Below, piece after piece: positions 9,144 to 16,533 of a DNA stretch of 64,000 bases. A model generated the notes under the pieces. That model was not told the origin of the DNA and made no database searches. It worked only from the letters and a program-made list of their open reading frames with translations. The translations under genes were made by a program, and so were the position numbers. Positions within the stretch are counted from its first letter, which is position 1. Every line of letters begins with the position of its first letter. This stretch comes from Planctomycetota bacterium (lineage in GTDB: Bacteria; Planctomycetota; UBA8742; UBA2392), in the NCBI GenBank assembly GCA_019912315.1, contig JAIOJA010000080.1, positions 1-64,000 of the forward strand, in the 5' to 3' direction.

Positions 9144-9282
9144 GGCTCCTGTCCTTTGCCCCTTCGGGGCACGCTTCCGGACTCTTGTCCGGTGTGCGAA
9201 GAAAGTACCACAGCCCTTTGAGCCTGCCGACTCCAAACCGATCCTACTTTTGTAGCCACGTAAATACTCTGAAATCAGGCAT

Positions 9283-10533
9283 TTAGCCGTGCCCGTCCAG
9301 GTCGGGATGGGTCATCTTGATGGCGTCCGCCACGCGCTTTACGGCGAGCATGTACGCCGCGCGACGCCAGGACAACTCTTGCTCCGTGGCCACCTTGCCG
9401 ACGTCATCGGTCGCGTCGCGCATCATGTCGCGCAGGCGCTGGTGTACGTCGTGAAGGTTCCAGTACATCCGCTGCCGGTTCTGGACCCACTCGAAGTAGC
9501 TGACTGTGACGCCGCCCGCGTTGGCCAGGATGTCCGGCAGGACAACCACGCCCTTCTTTTCAAGTATGGCATCGGCATCAGGGGTCGTCGGGCCGTTGGC
9601 GCCCTCTGCAATCACTCCGGCCTTGATGCGCTTGGCGTTGTCCTTGCTGATCGCGCCTTCCAGGGCCGCGGGCACCAGGATGTCGCACTCAAGTTCCAGC
9701 AACTCGTCGTTGGGTATCTCCTCGCCGGTGAAGCCGATCAGTTTGCCCTCGGATTCCTTGTACTCGATTGCCGCTTCGACGTTGATGCCCTCGCTGGCGT
9801 AGATGCCTCCCCGGCTGTCGGACACGCCGACGATGATCGCGCCCATTTTTGACAGCACGCGCGCGGCCCACTGACCAACGTTGCCGAAGCCCTGCACGAC
9901 GACGCGCTTGCGCTCAAGTGTCTCGTCGTGCATTTCGAAGTAGCGTTGCACCACCAGCGCGACTCCACGCCCCGTGGCGTCGGCGCGCCCCTGACTGCCG
10001 CCCAGTTCAATGGGCTTGCCTGTGATGACAGCGGGCTCCGGATGCCCGACGTAGTTGCTGTATTCGTGGTAAATCCAGGCCATCTCGCGCGCGCCGGTGC
10101 ATACGTCCGGCGCGGGGATGTCAAAGTCAGGCCCGATGTGCGGCAGCAGGCGACGCGCGAACGCCCGCGTCGCGCGCTCTTGCTCATGAGGGCTGAGGGC
10201 CTTGTAGTCGACAACCAGCCCGCCCTTTCCGCCGCCGTACGGAATATCCACAACCGCGCACTTCCAGGTCATCCACATGCTCAGGGCTTTGACTTCGTCG
10301 ACACTGACGCTGGGGTGGAATCGCAGTCCGCCTTTGGCAGGGCCGCGCGCGAGACTGTGCTGTGCGCGGATACCGGTAAGCACCTTGGTTGTGCCGTCGT
10401 CCATGGGCACGGGCACCGTGTAGATGTGAACGGCTTCGGGCTCCGAAAGATATGCCAGCATGTCGTCCGAAAGTTCCAGCTCTTTGGCGACGTTGGCAAG
10501 CTGCCGCTGCGCGTTCTGCCACACATTATCCAT
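9283..10533 (-). CDS. gdhA: Glu/Leu/Phe/Val-family dehydrogenase, probably glutamate dehydrogenase
   Basis: This encodes 416 residues from the ATG at 10533 (MDNVWQNAQRQL), with a GGAG ribosome site 7-8 bp upstream. The dimerisation/catalytic domain contains GPAKGGLRFHP and MTWKCAVVDIPYGGGKGG, which carry the glutamate-binding and catalytic lysines of the family. The Rossmann domain contains VQGFGNVGQWAA and GANGPTTPDAD. The length matches hexameric NAD-type glutamate dehydrogenases, which interconvert glutamate and 2-oxoglutarate plus ammonia. The upstream kinase gene ends only 26 bp before this start, suggesting co-transcription. Other amino-acid dehydrogenases of the same family are possible but less likely. 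Confidence 0.9.
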   Translation of the reverse strand: MDNVWQNAQRQLANVAKELELSDDMLAYLSEPEAVHIYTVPVPMDDGTTKVLTGIRAQHSLARGPAKGGLRFHPSVSVDEVKALSMWMTWKCAVVDIPYGGGKGGLVVDYKALSPHEQERATRAFARRLLPHIGPDFDIPAPDVCTGAREMAWIYHEYSNYVGHPEPAVITGKPIELGGSQGRADATGRGVALVVQRYFEMHDETLERKRVVVQGFGNVGQWAARVLSKMGAIIVGVSDSRGGIYASEGINVEAAIEYKESEGKLIGFTGEEIPNDELLELECDILVPAALEGAISKDNAKRIKAGVIAEGANGPTTPDADAILEKKGVVVLPDILANAGGVTVSYFEWVQNRQRMYWNLHDVHQRLRDMMRDATDDVGKVATEQELSWRRAAYMLAVKRVADAIKMTHPDLDGHG

Positions 10534-10559
10534 TGATGCTCCGTTGTTGTCGGCAAGGG

Positions 10560-12506
10560 CTAGATCTGAAGTGAATAGACGGCGATGCCGCCTTCGCGCC
10601 CGCAACTTACCATGTTCTTGCCGTCGGGCGAGAACGCCACGCCGCTGACGCCCTTGGGGTGGTCGGCGAAGCTGGCGACTTCGCCCCAGTCCGGAATGCT
10701 GCGCAACACCAGAATCCTGTCTTCGCCGGCGCTGGCCATGATGCGCGAGTCGTTGGTGAAGGCGATCGACCAGACCAGACTGGAGTGGTCGCGTATCTTC
10801 AGTGTACGCTCGAAGCCCGGGATTTCGTACACGCGGATGGTACTGTCGTCGCTGCCCGTCAGCAGGAAGCGCCCGTCCGGACTGAAACTGAGGCTGGTGA
10901 TCGTCCCGCGATGTCCCTTCAACTCAACCAGCATGTCGCCGGTCATCATGTCCCAGACGACAACGCTCTGGTTCAGCGTTCCGCTTGCAAGCAGCAGGCC
11001 GTCAGGGCTGAAACTCAGCGCGGCGATGCCGCCGCCGTGAACCTCGCTAACAGGCTCAAAGTCGCTGGTGTCCCAAAGTACGGCGGTCTGATCAGCGCCG
11101 CTGCTGGCCAGAAAATTGCCATCCGGCGAAAACCGCACGCCGATCACCGGCGTCTCGTGCCCGTTGATGATGGCGGCCTCACGCCAGGTGCGGGTATCCC
11201 AGATGCGCACGGATTTGTCGCCGCTGCCGGTCGCCAGGACTTTGCTGTTGGGGCTGAAGTGCAGGGTCTTTACCCAGGCACTGTGGCCCTTGAGCTCAGC
11301 CAGCAGCTTCAGGCGCCGCGCGTCATAAACCTTGACCGTGCCGTCTTCGCCGCCCGTTGCGAAGCAACTGCCGTCCGGCGCGTAGGAGACCGCATGTACC
11401 AGCCCCTGCTTGCTGTCCATGGCTTTGACGCGCAGCCAGCGCCCGTCCTTGACCGGGTCCTTTTCCTTTTTGTCTTCGACCAGCGGGCTGGTGTGGATCT
11501 GCGTGGTGCGCGTGGGCGGCTGCTGGTCGGTGGTGCCGCCGCCGGACACGAGCACGCGGCGCATGTCCTGGGCGTCGGTGTAGCGCCCGTCGGGGCGCGA
11601 CTTCAAACCCTTGTCAACGAACGCATCAACCCATGGCGGCAGGTCCGGGCGCAGGGCCGTGGGCGGCTCGTAATTGCCTACCGGCAGCAGCCCGGTCATG
11701 AGCTCATAGAACATCACGGTCACGGCGTACAGGTCCGCGCGCTGGTCCACGTTGGCCGCGTCGCGGGCTTGCTCCGGGGCCATGTAGCCGGTCGTCCCCA
11801 TGGCGACTTCGGCCATGGTGGCGTTGCTGACCTCGAAGTTTTTGGCGATGCCGAAGTCGAGGATCTTTACCTGGAACTCGGGGGTGCCGGGCTTGCCCTT
11901 CAACATCACGTTTTCGGGTTTCAGGTCGCGGTGGACCGTGACTTCGTGGGCGGCGGTCAACCCGTCAAGCAACGCCTCGACAATGGCAATGGAGTCATTC
12001 AGGGGCACGCTTTGCCCGGATGTATCGGCGTCATTAATGATCTTGCGCAGCACGATACCGGGGAAGAACTCCATGCTGATATGCCAGCGGGCCTTCCATT
12101 CGAAGATGTCGTGCGTGGCGATGATGGCCGGGTGGCGAATTTTGCGGGCGATGCGCCCCTCGGACTTGAAGCGCTCGACCAGTTCTTCGTTGTCGATGAG
12201 TTGCGGGTTGATGACTTTCAGGCAGCAGAACTCTTCTTCCTGGAATTTGTCGCGGCACAGCAGCACAGTGCCCATGCCGCCGCGCCCCAGTTCGCGCTCG
12301 ACCTTGTAGCGTTCAAGCACGATGGTGCCCGGGTCATACGACACGCCCTCAACCTCGAAGACCATGTCGTCGCCGTCGTGAACGCGACCAATCTCGTCAG
12401 GCTTTGACGAACGGTCGGACGAATGTTCGCCGAGCGCAGCCCCGCAGTTGATGCAGAACTTTGCCTGATCCGGGTTTTCCGTACCGCAAGCGGGGCACTT
12501 CTGCAT
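10560..12506 (-). CDS. Ser/Thr protein kinase with N-terminal zinc ribbon and C-terminal WD40 propeller
   Basis: This encodes 648 residues from the ATG at 12506. A zinc ribbon with C4, C7, C18 and C21 opens the protein. The Hanks-type kinase domain spans about 67-340: P-loop GRGGMG at 74-79, Lys97, HRDLKPEN at 192-199, DFG at 217-219 and APE at 243-245, all intact. After a linker, seven WD40 repeats with FSPDG-like turns and VRIWD-like strand ends span about 385-648, enough for one closed propeller. There is no clear TM helix, so it is probably cytosolic. Transcription runs into the glutamate dehydrogenase gene 26 bp downstream. Upstream it is divergent from the MMPL exporter. Confidence 0.93.
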   Translation of the reverse strand: MQKCPACGTENPDQAKFCINCGAALGEHSSDRSSKPDEIGRVHDGDDMVFEVEGVSYDPGTIVLERYKVERELGRGGMGTVLLCRDKFQEEEFCCLKVINPQLIDNEELVERFKSEGRIARKIRHPAIIATHDIFEWKARWHISMEFFPGIVLRKIINDADTSGQSVPLNDSIAIVEALLDGLTAAHEVTVHRDLKPENVMLKGKPGTPEFQVKILDFGIAKNFEVSNATMAEVAMGTTGYMAPEQARDAANVDQRADLYAVTVMFYELMTGLLPVGNYEPPTALRPDLPPWVDAFVDKGLKSRPDGRYTDAQDMRRVLVSGGGTTDQQPPTRTTQIHTSPLVEDKKEKDPVKDGRWLRVKAMDSKQGLVHAVSYAPDGSCFATGGEDGTVKVYDARRLKLLAELKGHSAWVKTLHFSPNSKVLATGSGDKSVRIWDTRTWREAAIINGHETPVIGVRFSPDGNFLASSGADQTAVLWDTSDFEPVSEVHGGGIAALSFSPDGLLLASGTLNQSVVVWDMMTGDMLVELKGHRGTITSLSFSPDGRFLLTGSDDSTIRVYEIPGFERTLKIRDHSSLVWSIAFTNDSRIMASAGEDRILVLRSIPDWGEVASFADHPKGVSGVAFSPDGKNMVSCGREGGIAVYSLQI

Positions 12507-12640
12507 GTGGTGTCGTTTCCGCCTGGTTGTGAGCGGCAAGAGTATAGATAGGAACCATGTTCCGCTCCATCCACTATAGTGGCGGCAACGGGTACCTGAA
12601 CACTGGCGGGCTTGCAAGGGGTGCAGCACAATCATTCGCC

Positions 12641-15097
12641 ATGCGTGGACCGCTCAATCAACTGTTTGACTTTCTGAAACGCAGGCCGGTCATCCTGCCT
12701 GTGGCGCTGCTGTTGCTGTTGCTAGGTGCGCTGATCGGCGCCCTGCGGGTTGACTTCCGCGAGGACGTGTTCGCGCTGCTGCCGCGCGACGAGCCCCTGG
12801 TGACGGAAGCGCGCCTCGCGATAGACCGGTTCAGCGGGCTGGAACGCATGGTTATCGCCCTGGAGTCGGACGATCACGGGTTGCTGACCGCCGGCGTTGA
12901 CCACGTGGAAACCGAGTTGCGCAACCTTGCGCACGTCAAGTCCGTGGTGGCTCGCATCGACCCGGACGCGCAGGACGACATCGGCCATCTATACCTGGGC
13001 AGGGCGCCCCTGTTGTTCGATGCCCCCATGCGGCAGGAAGTCGAGAAGCGCCTGACCACAGAGTACTTCGAGCAGGGCTTCCAGCGGTTCTACGACGCGC
13101 AGGCCGGCGCCGAGGGGATCAAGATCGTTGACAGTTTCACTGGTGATCCGTTCGGGTTCGACGAGTTGACGCTGCGCCGGTTCGAGCGCCTGAACAGCGG
13201 GTTTGCGGGGCGCCCGGACGCCCGGGGGCGCATCATCAGCAACGACGGGCGCGTCGCCGTCATCATGGTTGAGCTGGACTTTCCGTCATCGGATACGGGC
13301 GCTGGACGCGCGTTTTTTGAGCTGCTCGACGCGCGTCTGGGCGAACTGCCCGAAGGTGTGACGCCGCACGTGATCGGCGCGCATCGCAGCAGCGTGGACA
13401 ACGCCGTGGTTTTGCGCGACGACATGAACATCACGATCGCGACTTCGATCATCGGCATCCTGTTGCTGTTTGTTTTCGCGTTCCGGGCGTTGTCGCCGAT
13501 TGTGATTACGCTGCTCAGCGTCGGCTTCGGCTTTGCCATGGCGCTGGGCTCGCAGGGCTGGCTGCACGGCGAGCTGTCCGCGATCACGGCGGGGTTTTCC
13601 GCCGTGCTGCTGGGAATCAGCGTGGATTACGCGATCCACCTGGTGACTACCTACGGCAGTCTCGATGGTGACCGCGAAGAGCGCGCGGTGGGGGCCCTGC
13701 GCCACGTTGCGCGCCCCGGGTTCATTGCGATGGTCACAACGGTGCTGGCGATCCTGATGTTGCGTTTTTCGGAGTTCGATGGGCTGCACCAGCTTGCGGA
13801 GATGGCGATTGCGGGCATTGCCGGCTCGCTGGTGTTCGCGTTCACGGCGGGTGCGCAACTGCTGCGCAAAGTCGGGCCGAAACCGGGCGCGGCGGCCCCG
13901 GTCGGTGCGCTGATAGGGGCGCTTCAGCGTGCGCGACGTCGGGGGGGTGTGGCGTTGCTGGTGGTCGTGTGCGTCATTACCGTCGCGCTGGCGATGTTCC
14001 TGCCCGGCGTCAGTTTTGACGGCGATGTGATGAACCTGGACGGCAAGAGCGAGCGCACGCGCGCTTCAGAAGCACTGGTGCGGCAGACCTTCGGACAGGA
14101 AACGCTGAGCCGTACCCTGCTTGTTGTCGGCGGCGACGATCTGGAGTCGGCCCTGCGCGGCAACGACCTGGCGGCCCGAGATCTGTACGAGCTGGGGGCG
14201 CAGTTCGAGAGCGCAGCCTGGGTGCTGCCCGCGCGGCAGACGCAACAGGAGAACCTGGAGCACTGGAAACGCTTCTTCAATGACGCGCGCATCGCGCAGA
14301 TCAAGTCGCTAATGGCGAAAGCGCGCGTCACGCACCCCAATGACGGTCGCGTGCTGGAGCTTACGGAGGCACGCCTGGAGCGGGCGTTCAAGGAGTTCTT
14401 TGCCAGGCTGCGCCTCGAGTCACCGCCCGCGCTGCTGGAGCCCCTGCAACTGAAAGAGCGCCCGATCTGGCTGCTGCTGGGCAACTTTGTCAGTGAACGC
14501 AACGGGCGCACGTACATAGGCACGACGGCGCGTCTTGACGCGGCAAGACTGGGTGAGTTGAAGGCGCGTCAGCCTTCGGGTGTGGTGCTGAACAAGGCCG
14601 CGTTCGTGGGGCGCATGATCGAGTTTATCCGCCGTGACCTGATTCTGATGGGCGGGCTGAGCCTGGTGCTGGTGCTGGTGGTTCTGGGGCTGACGTTCCG
14701 CAATTTGCGCGAGGTGTTGACGGCACTCGTGCCTGTGGGCGGCGGCATGATCTGGACGCTGGGTCTGATGTCGCTGCTCGGGATTCCCTTCAACATCATC
14801 AACACGCTGGTTACGGTGTTCATCGCTGGATTGGGCATCGACTACGGCATATTCTTCGTGCAGACGTACCGGGGTTCCGCGAATCGCGAAGAGGCTGACC
14901 GGCGTTTAAGACATGCGGGCGCGGGTGTGCTGATTGCGGCCCTGACGACGCTGTTCGGGTTTGGCTCACTGGCACTGGCGCAGCACCCGGCCTTGTTCAG
15001 TGTAGGCGTCACAACAGCCATCGGTGTCGCCAGCGCGCTGGTGCTGACACTCACGGTTGTGCCGACACTGCTGGAGATGAAGCAGCATGAGAATTAG
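12641..15097 (+). CDS. MMPL/RND-family exporter
   Basis: This encodes 818 residues from the ATG at 12641. The protein has the two-fold RND layout. TM1 lies at about 15-35 and is followed by a large periplasmic loop, then a bundle at about 255-390 that includes GISVDYAIH. A second TM at about 435-455 precedes another periplasmic loop and a final bundle at about 640-810 with GLGIDYGIFF. The G-x-D-Y motifs in both halves are typical of MMPL proteins and proton-relay helices. MMPL proteins export lipids, lipopeptides or hydrophobic pigments. It overlaps the following lipoprotein gene by 11 bp, and hot-dog, ACP and acyltransferase genes follow, so its cargo is probably a fatty-acyl or polyene product. 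Confidence 0.88.
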   Translation: MRGPLNQLFDFLKRRPVILPVALLLLLLGALIGALRVDFREDVFALLPRDEPLVTEARLAIDRFSGLERMVIALESDDHGLLTAGVDHVETELRNLAHVKSVVARIDPDAQDDIGHLYLGRAPLLFDAPMRQEVEKRLTTEYFEQGFQRFYDAQAGAEGIKIVDSFTGDPFGFDELTLRRFERLNSGFAGRPDARGRIISNDGRVAVIMVELDFPSSDTGAGRAFFELLDARLGELPEGVTPHVIGAHRSSVDNAVVLRDDMNITIATSIIGILLLFVFAFRALSPIVITLLSVGFGFAMALGSQGWLHGELSAITAGFSAVLLGISVDYAIHLVTTYGSLDGDREERAVGALRHVARPGFIAMVTTVLAILMLRFSEFDGLHQLAEMAIAGIAGSLVFAFTAGAQLLRKVGPKPGAAAPVGALIGALQRARRRGGVALLVVVCVITVALAMFLPGVSFDGDVMNLDGKSERTRASEALVRQTFGQETLSRTLLVVGGDDLESALRGNDLAARDLYELGAQFESAAWVLPARQTQQENLEHWKRFFNDARIAQIKSLMAKARVTHPNDGRVLELTEARLERAFKEFFARLRLESPPALLEPLQLKERPIWLLLGNFVSERNGRTYIGTTARLDAARLGELKARQPSGVVLNKAAFVGRMIEFIRRDLILMGGLSLVLVLVVLGLTFRNLREVLTALVPVGGGMIWTLGLMSLLGIPFNIINTLVTVFIAGLGIDYGIFFVQTYRGSANREEADRRLRHAGAGVLIAALTTLFGFGSLALAQHPALFSVGVTTAIGVASALVLTLTVVPTLLEMKQHEN

Positions 15098-15842
15098 CGC
15101 GGTCATTTTGATAGCCCTGATGCTGGCCGCCTGCGCGGAAACGGACCCGTACAAGCGACTCGACCCCGCCCCTACACCAGAGATGCCCGATGCGGAAGTT
15201 GGACAGGCGTTCGTCGATCGATGGCCGCGCCAGTTCAAGTGTGTGCAGACTGTGACCCTGGACTTCCGCGTTGCGAGCCGCACGCTGGTCGGATATCTCG
15301 TGGTGCAGCGCCCGGGCCGCTTTCGACTACAGGGCATGTCTGAGCAGGGGCTGAAGCTCTTCGATATCACCTACGACCAAGGGAAACTCACGCGCGTCTT
15401 TGCTGCCGAGGAATTCGACGCTGCCGTGCTCACTAATGTTGCCCGCGATATCCGGCGGGTCTTCTTGTCCATGACGGACGACGAGTCCATGTCTTTGGTC
15501 GACCAGGCCGACTTCGGGCTTCTGTTCGGGGCGGTGCGACCTGGCGACGGCGGCGTACGCGCCAGTATCAGATTTCCTTACGGTGATCTCAAAATGCACC
15601 TGGTCGGTGTCCCCCCGCGGGTGGATTGGTACGAGTACCGCCAGTCGGGGCGCTACCTGTACCGGGTCGACCATTATGAGTGGAGTGATGTAGGGGGCGC
15701 TTACCTGCCCGCTGTGATCGTGCTGCGCGAGCCGGGGATTCAGTCCGACGGACCTGCGTACAAGCTGACCATAAAGATCACCGAGTTTACGGAGCGCGAA
15801 AATCCGTGGCCGGACAAAGTGTTTCAGCCGGAGGGGGAATGA
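15087..15842 (+). CDS. outer-membrane lipoprotein, LolA/LolB-like or DUF3261-like
   Basis: This encodes 251 residues. A signal peptide ends in a lipobox LAAC with lipidated Cys16. The mature part is beta-rich (VTLDFRVASRTLVGYLVVQ, PGRFRLQGMSEQGLKLFDI) and resembles the half-barrel lipoprotein-carrier fold of LolA/LolB. Proteins of this sort (DUF3261) occur next to MMPL exporters in aryl-polyene-like clusters, where they are thought to help carry a lipid across the periplasm. The start overlaps the MMPL stop by 11 bp and the end overlaps the hot-dog gene by 4 bp, so translation is probably coupled. The assignment is by fold impression and context. Confidence 0.7.
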   Translation: MRISAVILIALMLAACAETDPYKRLDPAPTPEMPDAEVGQAFVDRWPRQFKCVQTVTLDFRVASRTLVGYLVVQRPGRFRLQGMSEQGLKLFDITYDQGKLTRVFAAEEFDAAVLTNVARDIRRVFLSMTDDESMSLVDQADFGLLFGAVRPGDGGVRASIRFPYGDLKMHLVGVPPRVDWYEYRQSGRYLYRVDHYEWSDVGGAYLPAVIVLREPGIQSDGPAYKLTIKITEFTERENPWPDKVFQPEGE

Positions 15843-16189
15843 GCCTGACGGATGACATTTCGGCGGCGACCCTCTCGTTCGAGGACGGCACGGCGCGGCT
15901 AAGCTTTAGCGGCGAAGAAATTTTCTTTCGTGGCCACTTCCCGGATGGGCCGGTGCTGCCGGCCGTGGTCCAGGTTGCCGCTGCTGTTTACTTTGCGGGC
16001 AAGCTGCTGGGGCGGGGTGTCACGCTGTCGGAAGTGACGCGATCGAAATTCACGAATCCGACCGGCCCCGGGCGCGAGCTGGTGCTGACCCTTGCCTGCG
16101 ACGATGCCGAAGGAGGGCGCACGCGCGTGAAGGCCATGCTACGCGACGGCGACAAGAACGTGGCGGAGTTGACACTGCGTGTGGTCTAG
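15839..16189 (+). CDS. hot-dog fold protein, 3-hydroxyacyl-ACP dehydratase-like (ApeI/FabZ-like)
   Basis: This encodes 116 residues, starting at the ATG at 15839 within an ATGA overlap with the lipoprotein stop. The signature FFRGHFPDGPVLPAVVQV matches the FabZ/ApeI block in which the His acts in dehydration. FabZ has a catalytic Glu about 12 residues after that His; here the matching position looks like Ala, in VVQVAAAVY. It may be an ApeI-like dehydratase with a different acid, or may bind acyl-ACP without dehydrating it. The gene converges on the ACP gene, and the two stop codons share the palindrome CTAG at 16186-16189. Confidence 0.75.
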   Translation: MSLTDDISAATLSFEDGTARLSFSGEEIFFRGHFPDGPVLPAVVQVAAAVYFAGKLLGRGVTLSEVTRSKFTNPTGPGRELVLTLACDDAEGGRTRVKAMLRDGDKNVAELTLRVV

Positions 16190-16428
16190 GCGACGCGGTC
16201 CTGCACGAAGTCGTACAGTTGCTCGACTTTGCGGATCTTGCGGGCGGCGCCTTCTTCAACCTTGAAGCCGAAGGTCCTCTCGAGGGCGACCACCAGGTCG
16301 ATGGCGTCAAGGCTGTCGAGCCCAAGGTCATCGTACAGATCGCTGATCGGCGTGATCTGCGCGGCATCAAGTTCGAACTCGTCCGCGATTACCCGGTCTA
16401 CCTGTGTGCGGATGGTTTCTGTAGCCAT
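16186..16428 (-). CDS. acyl carrier protein
   Basis: This encodes 80 residues from the ATG at 16428, with GGGGGT upstream as ribosome site. The motif DLGLDSLD places the phosphopantetheine-bearing serine at residue 39, and the acidic helix II (DAIDLVVALERTFGF) is typical of ACPs. This may be a specialised ACP for the neighbouring acyl cassette rather than the housekeeping one, because no fabD, fabG or fabF lies beside it. It is transcribed divergently from the acyltransferase fusion across 106 bp. Confidence 0.9.
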   Translation of the reverse strand: MATETIRTQVDRVIADEFELDAAQITPISDLYDDLGLDSLDAIDLVVALERTFGFKVEEGAARKIRKVEQLYDFVQDRVA

Positions 16429-16485
16429 GTTTTTACCCCCGCGTCGAACGCAGGGCTGGTAATCGAGCGACCCTTGAATAAACCT

Positions 16486-16515
16486 ATTTTGCGCGCCCTG
16501 CGGGTGCGATTGCAA
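16486..16515 (-). promoter_or_regulatory. candidate promoter for the ACP gene
   Basis: Reading the minus strand, TTGCAA (16510-16515) and CAAAAT (16486-16491) are separated by 18 bp, giving a sigma70-like pair with a leader of about 50 nt before the ACP start. The -10 matches only 4 of 6 consensus bases. Confidence 0.3.
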
Positions 16516-16533
16516 TAGGCGAGAAAAGCGGAC

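Noticed and set aside
9158..9192. Two small hairpins before the NfeD-like gene as a riboswitch
   Set aside because: They are short, simple stems without a recognisable aptamer core or terminator.
10659..12407. Long open frame on the plus strand opposite the WD40 kinase
   Set aside because: It is a shadow caused by high GC at third codon positions; the minus-strand kinase has full catalytic motifs and the shadow has none.
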